A DNA stretch of 64,000 nt from Comamonadaceae bacterium (GTDB lineage: Bacteria > Pseudomonadota > Gammaproteobacteria > Burkholderiales > Burkholderiaceae_C), in the NCBI GenBank assembly GCA_027488215.1, contig JAIYCB010000026.1, forward strand, positions 62,001 to 126,000, read 5' to 3'. This document shows, piece after piece, positions 18,329-26,830 of this stretch. The stretch's first letter is position 1. Every line of letters starts with the position of its first letter. The notes beneath the pieces are model-generated. The model saw only the letters and a list, made by a program, of their open reading frames with translations. It made no database searches and had not been told where the DNA came from. The position numbers and the translations under genes were made by a program.

Positions 18329-19189
18329 TCAAACAGATGTTTTTTCCCTGAAAAATACACGGGCCAGAATGTTCAATATCAGAACGGTCAAGGTGATCAA
18401 GAGTGCGCCACCCCAAGCCAAGCGAATCCAATTGTCGTAAGGACTCATGGCGAACTGGTAAATCACCACAGGCAAATTGGCCATGGGCTTGCTCATGTCG
18501 GTGCTGAAAAACTGGTTGTTCAAAGCGGTGAACAACAAGGGTGCGGTTTCTCCACTGATGCGGGCAATGGCCAACAGCACCCCCGTGATCACACCGCTTT
18601 TGGCAGCACGCAAAGTCACCGACAAAGACACTTTCCAGCGAGGTGCGCCCAATGCAAAGGCGGCCTCGCGCAAGCTGCCGGGCACCAAGCGCAGCATGTT
18701 TTCCGTTGTGCGCATCACAACAGGCACGGCAATCAAGGACAACGCCATGCTGCCGGCATAACCCGAAAACCGGCCCAAGGTGGCCACTGCGATCGCATAC
18801 ACAAACAAGCCAATGACAATCGATGGCGCTGACAACATGATGTCCGTCACAAAACGCGTCAACTCAGCGGTTTTGCTGCGGTCACCGTATTCGGTCAGGT
18901 AAATGCCGGCCAAAATACCCACGGGTGTGGCGACCAAAACCGACAATCCCACCATCATCAAACTGCCCACGATGGCGTTGCGCAAACCACCGCCATCTGA
19001 GCCGGGTGCCGGCGTATCTTTGGTCAGCATGTCCCAGTCCACGGCGGCAACGCCGTTAGAAAAGAGCACCAGCAAAATCCACATCAAAACCGTGAGACCC
19101 AAAGCCATCGCCACCATCGAAGTGGCCATGCCCAAAGAGTTAGCGATTTGACGACGGCGGTAAAGCCCTGGATCCATGTTCACAGCCAT
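18329..19189 (-). CDS. pstA: phosphate ABC transporter permease
   Basis: 286 residues, six hydrophobic segments, with the permease EAA-type loop around REAAFALGAPRWKVSLSVTL. It forms the membrane channel with PstC. It begins 1 bp after the pstC stop, and an in-frame ATG at 19177 is an alternative start. It imports both phosphate and, as a side activity of Pst systems, arsenate to a small degree, which is relevant to the ars genes at 37.7 kb. Confidence 0.96.
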   Translation of the reverse strand: MAVNMDPGLYRRRQIANSLGMATSMVAMALGLTVLMWILLVLFSNGVAAVDWDMLTKDTPAPGSDGGGLRNAIVGSLMMVGLSVLVATPVGILAGIYLTEYGDRSKTAELTRFVTDIMLSAPSIVIGLFVYAIAVATLGRFSGYAGSMALSLIAVPVVMRTTENMLRLVPGSLREAAFALGAPRWKVSLSVTLRAAKSGVITGVLLAIARISGETAPLLFTALNNQFFSTDMSKPMANLPVVIYQFAMSPYDNWIRLAWGGALLITLTVLILNILARVFFREKTSV

Positions 19190-19190
19190 A

Positions 19191-20168
19191 TCAGAACCCC
19201 TTGGCTTTTTCAGCCCGATTGATCATGATTTTGGCCAAGGCCAAAACCAAAAAGGTGATCACAAACAGCAAGAAGCCGAGTGCAAACAATGAAGACATGT
19301 GGAAATCAGCCGCTTCGCCAAACTCGTTGGCCAAGGTCGATGCGATCGATGTGCCTGGTGAGAACAGCGAAGTGGGCATGCGGTTGGCGTTGCCAATCAC
19401 AAAAGTCACTGCCATCGTTTCACCCAAGGCGCGGCCCAGGCCCAGCATGATGCCGCCGATCACCCCTTTCTGCGTGTAAGGCAGCACGATCCCGCGCACG
19501 ACCTCCCAAGTGGTGCAGCCCAAGCCATAGGCCGACTCGCGCAAGATGGGCGGGGTGATTTCGAACACATCGCGCATCACGGCCGCCACAAAGGGCAAGA
19601 CCATGAACGCCAAAACAATGCCTGCGGTCAAAATGCCCATGCCGTTGGGGGCGCCGCCAAACAAGAAACCAATCAAAGGCATGCCACTCATCAAATCGCG
19701 CACAGGTACTTGAATGTAGTCGGCAAACAAAGGCGCAAACACAAACAAACCGAACATGCCGTAAATGATGGAGGGCACGGCAGCCAGCAATTCGATGGCG
19801 GTGCCCAAAGGGCGACGCAACCACACCGGGCAAGTTTCGGTCAAGAAGACCGCAATACCAAAAGCCAAAGGCACGGCAATCAACAGGGCAATACCTGCGC
19901 TCGACAAGGTGCCCACGATGGCAAAAGCTGCGCCAAACTGCTCATTGTTCACATCCCATTCTGCAAACCACAGAAATGGCACACCAAACTTGGCAAAGGT
20001 GGGCCAAGCATTGACAAACAAAGAAATGATGATGCCCGCCAATGCACCCAACACGATCAACGAGAAAAGCTGGGTTGATCTGTGAAACAAAACATCTTGA
20101 AACCTTTGGCGTTTGGCCACGGCCAGCATCTGGCTGCTGTCTTTTGCTGTAGTAAGAGGAGTTTGCAT
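19191..20168 (-). CDS. pstC: phosphate ABC transporter permease
   Basis: About 325 residues from the ATG at 20168; in-frame ATGs further upstream would add only a non-hydrophobic tail. Six main hydrophobic segments, with [18 protein letters not shown] and an EAA-type loop ([17 protein letters not shown]) typical of PstC. Partner of PstA in the Pst importer. The gene lies 96 bp after pstS. Confidence 0.95.
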   Translation of the reverse strand: MQTPLTTAKDSSQMLAVAKRQRFQDVLFHRSTQLFSLIVLGALAGIIISLFVNAWPTFAKFGVPFLWFAEWDVNNEQFGAAFAIVGTLSSAGIALLIAVPLAFGIAVFLTETCPVWLRRPLGTAIELLAAVPSIIYGMFGLFVFAPLFADYIQVPVRDLMSGMPLIGFLFGGAPNGMGILTAGIVLAFMVLPFVAAVMRDVFEITPPILRESAYGLGCTTWEVVRGIVLPYTQKGVIGGIMLGLGRALGETMAVTFVIGNANRMPTSLFSPGTSIASTLANEFGEAADFHMSSLFALGFLLFVITFLVLALAKIMINRAEKAKGF

Positions 20169-20264
20169 GCGGGAGCCCATCCAACAATGACCATCAAAAT
20201 CAACAGAAAATCCGTCGGTTGAACGCGATGTCAACCGACGGATCACTGTTCGAAAGCATCAGAA

Positions 20265-21284
20265 TTACTTCTGGATTTGTGACCAGACTCGTGAACGGAT
20301 TTGATCGGTCAGGCTGTCAGGCAAGGCCACATAGTCCAGATCGGCGGCCATTTTCTTGCCGTTCTTGAAAGACCAGTCGAAGAACTTGAGCGCTTCGTTG
20401 GAGGCGGCTTTGTCAGCGGGGTTCTTGAACATGAGGATGAAAGAAGCTGTGCTGATGGGCCAGCTGGTGGCGCCTTTGGCGTTCACCATGGACACGCCCA
20501 TGCCAGGAACGCTGAACCAGTCGGCGCTGGCTGCAGCAGCAGCAAAAGTCAGGTCATCGGGGGCAACATATCGGCCGTCGGCGTTTTGCATTTGCATGAA
20601 GTTCATGTTGTTCTTCTTCACGTAGGCGTATTCCACGTAACCGATCGAGCCTTTGACGCGGTTGACGTTGGCAGCCACACCTTCATTGCCCTTACCACCC
20701 ACAGAAGTTGCCGCTGGCCACTTGATGGTGGCGTTTTTGCCAGGACCGTCAGCCCACTCTTTGCTCACCACGCTCAAGTAGTCGGTGAAATTGAATGTGG
20801 TGCCCGAACCGTCAGCGCGGTGCACCACAGTGATGGTTTCGTTGGGCAGGTTCTTGCCAGGGTTCAAGGCAGCGAACTTGGGGTCGTTCCACTTGCTGAT
20901 CTTGCCCATGAACATCTCGGCCAATACGGGACCTGTCACGCGCAGTTCGCCAGGCTTGAAGCCGTCCAAGTTCACGATCGGCACAGTGCCACCAATGATC
21001 ATGGGGAACTGAACCATACCGTCTTTGTCCAAATCAGCACCCGACAAAGGGGCGTCTGTGGCGCCGAATGTCACGGTTTTGGCGCGGATCTGGCGAATAC
21101 CACCTGAAGAGCCGATCGACTGGTAATTCAGGCCAACGTTGGTGGCTGCTTTGTAGGCTTCAGCCCATTTGGCATACACGGGGAATGGAAAAGTCGCGCC
21201 AGCGCCGGTGATGTCAGCAGCCCAAGTGGTCAAAGCCACAGCGCTCAGACCGACAGCGGCCACGAGGGATTTAAATTTCAACAT
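20265..21284 (-). CDS. pstS: periplasmic phosphate-binding protein
   Basis: 339 residues. An N-terminal signal peptide ends near AVALTTWAADI, and mature PstS motifs follow: GAGATFPFPVYAKW, IGSSGGIRQI, FGATDAPL and HRADGSGTTFNFTDYL. It binds phosphate in the periplasm and hands it to PstCA. The ATG at 21284 has AGGAGC seven bases upstream. First gene of the pst-pho operon, preceded by the best Pho box in the window. Confidence 0.97.
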   Translation of the reverse strand: MLKFKSLVAAVGLSAVALTTWAADITGAGATFPFPVYAKWAEAYKAATNVGLNYQSIGSSGGIRQIRAKTVTFGATDAPLSGADLDKDGMVQFPMIIGGTVPIVNLDGFKPGELRVTGPVLAEMFMGKISKWNDPKFAALNPGKNLPNETITVVHRADGSGTTFNFTDYLSVVSKEWADGPGKNATIKWPAATSVGGKGNEGVAANVNRVKGSIGYVEYAYVKKNNMNFMQMQNADGRYVAPDDLTFAAAAASADWFSVPGMGVSMVNAKGATSWPISTASFILMFKNPADKAASNEALKFFDWSFKNGKKMAADLDYVALPDSLTDQIRSRVWSQIQK

Positions 21285-21360
21285 TTCAGCTCCTGATTCA
21301 GGTCCAACAAAATTCTTGCCAACAACCTGTTTGCTGCTGACTGAATGGACTGTAGTCGGC

Positions 21361-21382
21361 AATTGTGACAAGTTTGTGTCAA
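21361..21382 (-). promoter_or_regulatory. PhoB box of the pstS operon
   Basis: Minus-strand 11-mers TTGACACAAAC and TTGTCACAATT, two direct repeats matching the CTGTCAT-type consensus. A TACAGT sequence about 10 bases further downstream can act as -10. The box lies 76 bp before the pstS ATG, the expected arrangement for a PhoB-activated promoter. Confidence 0.8.
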
Positions 21383-21498
21383 AAAACCTTGATTTAAATG
21401 GCAATTGAAGAAGATTCTTCGGGCCCTCCGCCACAAATTCATACAAAAGGGCGCGCTTCAGCCATTCAAACGGTCCAAATCCAGAACTTATGGGGGTT

Positions 21499-22680
21499 TC
21501 AGGGCCGCAAGCGCAACAAAGCGCCGTCGGGCGAATCGCTCAAGAGGTAAACCAGGCCATCCGGGCCCACCCGCACATCACGAATGCGGCCGACTTGCTG
21601 AGACAGCAAGCGTTCTTCTGCCACCACTTTGTCTCCGTCCAGCACGAGCCGCACCAAACTTTGCCCCCGCAAAGCCCCCAGCAGCAAGCTGCCGCGCCAA
21701 GCCGGGAAGGCACTCCCCTCATAAAACGCCATGCCCGAGGGCGCGATCGAAGGCACCCAGACGTGCAGGGGTTGCTCCATGCCCGTCTTGTGCGTACCCA
21801 CACCGATGCGCGTGCCCGTCACGTAATTCACCCCGTAGGTGATGGTGGGCCAGCCGTAATCGCGACCACTGCGGATGATGTTGAGCTCGTCCCCACCTTG
21901 CGGGCCGTGCTCGTGTGTCCACAATTCGCCCGTTTGCGGGTGAATGGCGGCGCCCTGGATGTTGCGGTTGCCGCGGCTGAACACTTCTGGCAACTGCAGG
22001 GGCTGCTGCACAAAAGGGTTGCCTGCCGGTACCCGACCGTCGTCGTGCAAGCGGATGACCGATCCGGCATGGTCACGCGGCTTTTGGGCGCGTTCTTCAT
22101 CGCCCCGGTCGCCCAAAGTCAAGAACACATGGCCCTGGCGGTCCAGCACGATGCGTCCGCCAAAATGCCGCCCACCCCGCGAGGCGGGTCGCATGGTGAA
22201 CAGGTTTTGCATATCCACCAGCCGATGTCCATGCAAGCGCGCCCTGACCAAGGCCGTGGCCGATGCGCCGCGTGGACCGTCTTTGGCGGCCTGTGCGTAA
22301 GCCAGATAAACCCAACCGTTGCGGGCGTGGTCAGGGTGCACAGCCACGTCAAACAAACCACCCTGCCCGTCTGCCACGATGCCGGCAGGCAACCCCTCAA
22401 TCGGGCGTGGGTCCAACTGAAAATCACGGCTGACCCGGCGCAAGCGCCCGTCGCGCTCGGTGATCAGCAGGTCGCCCCCTGGCAGCCAGGCCAGCGACCA
22501 GGGATGGCTCAAGCCCTTGGCCAGGGTTTGCACCTGAAAAGCCACCGGTGCAGGCGTGGCTCGCACCAGGTCTTTGGATTGCGTGGGGGTGGCAGTGGGT
22601 TGAGTTGAGGCCAGGGCAGCCGCCGCACCGCCTGCCATAAAGATCGTTGCGATCAGTCGAAAAATTTGCTTCTGGCACAT
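21499..22680 (-). CDS. PQQ-dependent soluble aldose dehydrogenase (YliI/Asd-like)
   Basis: 393 residues with an N-terminal export signal (FMAGGAAAALAS). The beta-propeller motifs GLSHPWSLAWLPGGDLLITER, GGLFDVAVHPD, SRGNRNIQGAAIHP and EHGPQGGDELNII match the glucose/sorbosone dehydrogenase family, which oxidises aldoses in the periplasm with PQQ. No PQQ synthesis genes are in the window. The gene ends 215 bp from pstS and shows no strong Pho box; a degenerate TTCACTTTTTTGACTA was judged insufficient. Confidence 0.85.
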   Translation of the reverse strand: MCQKQIFRLIATIFMAGGAAAALASTQPTATPTQSKDLVRATPAPVAFQVQTLAKGLSHPWSLAWLPGGDLLITERDGRLRRVSRDFQLDPRPIEGLPAGIVADGQGGLFDVAVHPDHARNGWVYLAYAQAAKDGPRGASATALVRARLHGHRLVDMQNLFTMRPASRGGRHFGGRIVLDRQGHVFLTLGDRGDEERAQKPRDHAGSVIRLHDDGRVPAGNPFVQQPLQLPEVFSRGNRNIQGAAIHPQTGELWTHEHGPQGGDELNIIRSGRDYGWPTITYGVNYVTGTRIGVGTHKTGMEQPLHVWVPSIAPSGMAFYEGSAFPAWRGSLLLGALRGQSLVRLVLDGDKVVAEERLLSQQVGRIRDVRVGPDGLVYLLSDSPDGALLRLRP

Positions 22681-22822
22681 GGTGTTTTCCCCATCTAGTC
22701 AAAAAAGTGAATTGATCGCGTGCAAGCCTGCGGTATCGAACCAAAATTCACTTGCACCATGCAATGATTTTTGATTGTGATTCATGTTGCTTGGCGCCTG
22801 GGCGTAGTGATGTTTTTGACCC

Positions 22823-22854
22823 AAAAAAAACGGCGCGCTTAAACAGCGCGCCGT
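22823..22854 (-). terminator. rho-independent terminator after the choice-of-anchor I gene
   Basis: On the minus strand a 9-bp stem (ACGGCGCGC / GCGCGCCGT, 7-base loop) is followed by eight T residues, 29 bp after the stop of the gene ending at 22883. Classic intrinsic terminator. Confidence 0.85.
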
Positions 22855-22882
22855 CAAGAAGTTGATAACTTCGGACTTTGAT

Positions 22883-24484
22883 TCAGTACTTGAGATTGAT
22901 CTGATAAATCGCGGTCGTCCCGCTGATCTCATTGCCAATCACCAACAAGGGCTTGCCATTGGGCGACTTGTCTGCCGGCACAAAGTGCATCCCCTCGGGA
23001 CCCAAGTCGCCCGTGGCACCATTGCGGGTGTTGATGTAGGTCTCATAAACCGGACGGTTGGGGTTGCTCACGTCATAAACCACGACCCCACCCACACGCT
23101 CCAAGCCAATGAATGCGTAGTGTTTCTGGCCAAACTGCGCCACGATCACGCCTTCTGGTTCAGGGCCTTTGTTGTCACTTCGGTCGTCTTGCGCGTTGCC
23201 AGAGTGGCTGGCGTTGAACTTGGCTTGGGGCAAGTCTTTGGTCAACTGCTCCAACTGGTCACCGGAATCAAAAACCTGTTGGCCTTGCGCATTCCAGATG
23301 GAGAAGGAGCGTGTGCCGTAGGCAAAGAGTTTTTCATAAACGCCATTGACAGCCCCCTGTGACTTGGTCACTGTCAGCCGACCCAGCTGTGCATCGGGTT
23401 TAAAAGGCAGCAATGCAGGGCTCAGCGCCAGATCCTTGACGCGAGCCTCTTCGTTGTAACCCGGCCAATCGGCCCGCGCATCCCCTTCGTTGGCGGTGAT
23501 CAAGTAGGTTTGCCCCGCAACGCTGTAACTGGCGATCGCATCGGGTAAGTACATGCCCAGCACTGGCCAAGTCTTGATGTTGATGGCGCTGTCCCTGTCA
23601 CTGGCGTCCAGGCCATTTCCTGCCAGGCTGTGGTCCTTGTAACCCAAAGCCTTGATGGCAGTGACCTTGGCGGTGGCGATGTCGACAATGGCCAGGGCGT
23701 TGTTTTCCTGCAAGGTGACATAGGCCGTTTTGCCGTCGGCAGACACCGTGATGTACTCGGGCTCCATGTCTTGCGCGACCGTGGCGCCTGGCCCAAAAAT
23801 CCGCACACCCGATGCGATGAGGGCGTCTTTTTGGGTGTTGAAGGCTTTGAAGTCGGCTGTTCTGGCGGTCAACACCACGTTTGAGCTGGTCAAAGTCAGG
23901 CCGCTGACGTCCACCACACTGATGGAGCCCTCTGGGTCGACCGAATCAGGCAGGCCATAAGAATTGGGCTCACCCTCATTGGCCAGCAACAGGGTTTTGC
24001 CATCCGGCGTGAACGTCACCATGTCGGGCAATGCGCCCACCACAGCGGTGCCCAACACGGCGTAATCAGATGCGCGCAACACGATCAAACGGCCGGGCTG
24101 GGTTTTGTCCAAGGCCTGCACGGCCAAAGCCACCATGCCTTGGTGAATCGCCACGCTGTTGGCAGCGCCTGCGTCGGTCCACAAACTGGCCATGGTGATG
24201 GTTTTGAGCAAAGTCGGTTGCGCTGGGTTGGTCAAGTCCAGCACGTCCAGGCTGGCCAGCGCACCGTTGACCACAAACAGCTTTTTACTGGCCGCGTCAT
24301 AGGCCGTGATTTCAGCCGCACCTTCACCCCCTTGGTGCGTAAAGCTCCCCAACTTGGAGAGCTCCAAAGCGATGGGGGTCTGCTCAAAGCCGTCAGAGCC
24401 GCCGCAAGCAACCAAGGCGGCCAGCAGGCTCAAACTGCATGCGCCGTAAACCAAGGTTTTTTTCAAGTTCAGATTCATCTTCAT
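22883..24484 (-). CDS. choice-of-anchor I family lipoprotein (beta-propeller, alkaline-phosphatase-associated)
   Basis: 533 residues. Signal peptide with lipobox (LAALVACGG) predicts an exported lipoprotein. The body has propeller-like repeats (LFVVNGALASLDVLDL, VTFTPDGKTLLLANEGEPN, EYITVSADGKTAYVTLQE, TANEGDARADW) typical of the choice-of-anchor I family, which includes atypical alkaline phosphatase and phytase-like proteins. It begins 11 bp after the nucleotidase gene, so they form one operon behind the candidate Pho box at 26569. Organic-phosphate hydrolysis or binding is likely but not proven. Confidence 0.75.
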   Translation of the reverse strand: MKMNLNLKKTLVYGACSLSLLAALVACGGSDGFEQTPIALELSKLGSFTHQGGEGAAEITAYDAASKKLFVVNGALASLDVLDLTNPAQPTLLKTITMASLWTDAGAANSVAIHQGMVALAVQALDKTQPGRLIVLRASDYAVLGTAVVGALPDMVTFTPDGKTLLLANEGEPNSYGLPDSVDPEGSISVVDVSGLTLTSSNVVLTARTADFKAFNTQKDALIASGVRIFGPGATVAQDMEPEYITVSADGKTAYVTLQENNALAIVDIATAKVTAIKALGYKDHSLAGNGLDASDRDSAINIKTWPVLGMYLPDAIASYSVAGQTYLITANEGDARADWPGYNEEARVKDLALSPALLPFKPDAQLGRLTVTKSQGAVNGVYEKLFAYGTRSFSIWNAQGQQVFDSGDQLEQLTKDLPQAKFNASHSGNAQDDRSDNKGPEPEGVIVAQFGQKHYAFIGLERVGGVVVYDVSNPNRPVYETYINTRNGATGDLGPEGMHFVPADKSPNGKPLLVIGNEISGTTAIYQINLKY

Positions 24485-24495
24485 CTCCAGAAAGT

Positions 24496-26514
24496 TCAGT
24501 TCAACACCGTGTCTGAGCGCTGGCTCAGATTTTGGATACGTGTGTCTTGGGCCGCGGGTGTGTCTTTCAACCCGAAGGCCGTGGTGCCGAACTGGCTCTT
24601 CATGTACTTCATGAAGGCATCTTGTTCACTGCCCAATGTGGCGGTGCTGGTGCTGGCCGCACCACCTGCTGTGGCGTCGGTCATGGTGGTGTCGAGCTTG
24701 ACCAGGTTCACAAAATTGGCCGTAGCTGGGAAGGGGTAGCCATCGCCACCGCCCGCAGCCGTGCTCGTGCCTTCGGCCAGAAAGCTCAAGGTCACCATGC
24801 GGAAGGTGCGCTGCGCATTGCCCACCAAGGCCCCGTTTTGCACCACCACATCGCTGCCCACCTTGAGCGAACGGATGCGCTCACCCGGCGTGGTGACGGC
24901 AAAATTGGCATCCAATGCTTGTGCTGTGCGGCTGGGGTCATAACTGAAGCTCATGCCCCCAACCTGAGGGAAACGGCCCTGACTGCCCAACACAGCCACA
25001 CCGTGCTCCAGAAGGGACTTGAGTTGAGCCGCCGTGATGTCAAAGGCCCAGAGCTTGTTGTTGAACTTCAAAGCCGTTTCGATGGCCAGTTGAGAGATCT
25101 CCCCGGCTTGGCGCTTGGCTTCGGCGTTGGCTTTGGGCGCCGTCAGGACAGCGCCGGAAGTGGACCCTGCCAATGCCAAAACTTCGCCAATTTCAGATCG
25201 GATACCGCCACCATTTTTCAGGGAGATTTGGACTGTGGGGTCCAAGCGTTGGGCATACCAAAGGTTGGCGTCGGCCGTCAGGTTGCCAAAGTTGGTTTCT
25301 TCATTGCGCACGGCGGCGCGGCGGCCTTCCAGAAATTCGCTGGTTTTACCGAACACATTGCCATCTTTGGACTTGAGCACAGCCTTGATGGCATCACGCA
25401 CCTGAGTGACCAGGCCCGAAGGGGTCACGCCGCCTGCCGTGTCGTCGGTTTCGCTGGTGGCCCATGCGCCGGATAGCTTGACATCAAAGCGCTGGGGTAT
25501 CAACACGCCCTTGTCATCAAACGGGGCCATGAAGCGCCCAAGGTATTTGTAATCCGCGTCCACGTTGACCACCACGGTGGGCTGGCCCGCAGCGTCTTTG
25601 GTTTGGTAGGGGTAGTCACCTGCGGATTTGTCGCCAGTGCGCAGCACATCGTTGGCATCGGACAGCAAGGTGTTGGAGCCACCGGCCACGATGATGTCCA
25701 CATTTTTCAAACGTTCGGCCAAGGCTTTTTCAATGGCCAAGGTTTGCATGTGCGCCAGCAGCACCACCTTGTTGATGCCCGCAGCGGTCATCTCGTCCAC
25801 GCCTTTTTGAATGGCCGATGCCAAGCCGGCCACATCCACCTCGCTGCTGGTCAATGCAGGCATGAATTGCAATCTTCCGGGAGAAGTGATGTTGGCAAAA
25901 ACTGGCGAACTGGCGCCGATCACACCAATTTTTTGACCGCCAACATCCACCACTGTCCAACCCGTCAATTTGCCCGATTGCTCCGACGCATTGCCCCCGT
26001 TGGCGATCCTGAGGCTGGCCACATCGCTGTCGGCAGCAAAGTCCACGTTGTAAGCCAAATAAGGAAAGCGAGCGCCAGACCATGCCCCACTGGAACGGAT
26101 CATGTCGGCGAATTGCCGAGTGCCCAAATCCAATTCGTGGTTACCGATGGCCGAGGCCTGCACGCCCATCGCATTCAAAAAAGCAATGTCCGCACGGCCA
26201 ACTTCTGCCACACCCAATGCAGCGTTCAAGCTGCTGTCATTGGCCGCATTGAAACGAGGACCGGGGATGTAGTTGTCACCCGAGCTCACGGTCAAGGTTT
26301 GCTGGGGGTACTGAGCGCGAAACTTTTGGATCATCCCCGACAGGTTGGCCACGCTGTTGAGTGCCGTGGTGTCTGATCCATCGGCGTCAGAGATGTGCAA
26401 CAACTGCAAAGTGAAGGCGGCCTCGGGTGGCGCATCCGAAGTGCCGCCACAGGCGCTGAGCACCAATGCGGTGGCGATGGATGCAAGCCATGATCTATGA
26501 AAAATTTTCATCAT
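24496..26514 (-). CDS. UshA/5'-nucleotidase-like metallophosphatase lipoprotein
   Basis: 672 residues. Signal peptide with lipobox (ALVLSACGG). The N-terminal metallophosphatase domain contains SSGDNYIPGP and AIGNHELDLG, and the C-terminal 5'-nucleotidase domain contains NEETNFGNLTADA and KNGGGIRSEIGEV. Two metal motifs are atypical: the usual D-x-H is SDADG, and the usual GGH(S/T)(H/Q) reads AGGSNTLL, while LLAHMQ keeps its His. It would release Pi from nucleotides or similar esters at the cell surface, possibly with altered metal use. Starts at the double ATG at 26511-26514. Candidate Pho box upstream. Confidence 0.82.
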   Translation of the reverse strand: MMKIFHRSWLASIATALVLSACGGTSDAPPEAAFTLQLLHISDADGSDTTALNSVANLSGMIQKFRAQYPQQTLTVSSGDNYIPGPRFNAANDSSLNAALGVAEVGRADIAFLNAMGVQASAIGNHELDLGTRQFADMIRSSGAWSGARFPYLAYNVDFAADSDVASLRIANGGNASEQSGKLTGWTVVDVGGQKIGVIGASSPVFANITSPGRLQFMPALTSSEVDVAGLASAIQKGVDEMTAAGINKVVLLAHMQTLAIEKALAERLKNVDIIVAGGSNTLLSDANDVLRTGDKSAGDYPYQTKDAAGQPTVVVNVDADYKYLGRFMAPFDDKGVLIPQRFDVKLSGAWATSETDDTAGGVTPSGLVTQVRDAIKAVLKSKDGNVFGKTSEFLEGRRAAVRNEETNFGNLTADANLWYAQRLDPTVQISLKNGGGIRSEIGEVLALAGSTSGAVLTAPKANAEAKRQAGEISQLAIETALKFNNKLWAFDITAAQLKSLLEHGVAVLGSQGRFPQVGGMSFSYDPSRTAQALDANFAVTTPGERIRSLKVGSDVVVQNGALVGNAQRTFRMVTLSFLAEGTSTAAGGGDGYPFPATANFVNLVKLDTTMTDATAGGAASTSTATLGSEQDAFMKYMKSQFGTTAFGLKDTPAAQDTRIQNLSQRSDTVLN

Positions 26515-26568
26515 CTCTATCCCAGTAATCTGTAGGAAAAGCATGAGCTTGATGCCGAAATATTTCAA

Positions 26569-26590
26569 TTTGATGACCTTCAAGTGAATC
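26569..26590 (-). promoter_or_regulatory. candidate PhoB box for the nucleotidase operon
   Basis: Minus-strand 11-mers GATTCACTTGA and AGGTCATCAAA keep both TCA cores exactly 11 bp apart; AATATT about 7 bases downstream can serve as -10. It lies 54 bp before the gene start. The 316-bp gap 26515-26830 between the two divergent genes holds this box, the phoX box and otherwise AT-rich DNA. Confidence 0.55.
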
Positions 26591-26763
26591 ATTTTTGAAT
26601 GTCATTCTCTTTTTGGATCACGCAGCACACTGGAAAAGCCACATGAAAAAATTCCGGTCTTTCAACCAGTTCATCGAATCATCTTGAGAACGACCAGGTT
26701 GCCACTTGCCAACCAGCGCCATGACAGGAGTTCTCCACCAGAATTTTCCTGAAAAAAATTTGA

Positions 26764-26785
26764 ACGTCATCAATTTTTCACACGG
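26764..26785 (+). promoter_or_regulatory. candidate PhoB box for the first phoX gene
   Basis: 11-mers ACGTCATCAAT and TTTTCACACGG with TCA cores 11 bp apart, 45 bp before the phoX ATG; TAGGAT about 8 bases downstream is a possible -10. A strong Shine-Dalgarno (CAGGAGTG) precedes the start codon. Confidence 0.6.
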
Positions 26786-26830
26786 ATTTTTTAGGATTCC
26801 TCAGTTTTATCAACCTACAGGAGTGACGCA

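Noticed and set aside
22681..22800. PhoB-like sequence before the PQQ sugar dehydrogenase gene
   Set aside because: Only one half-site is convincing; the second core reads GACT at the phase position.
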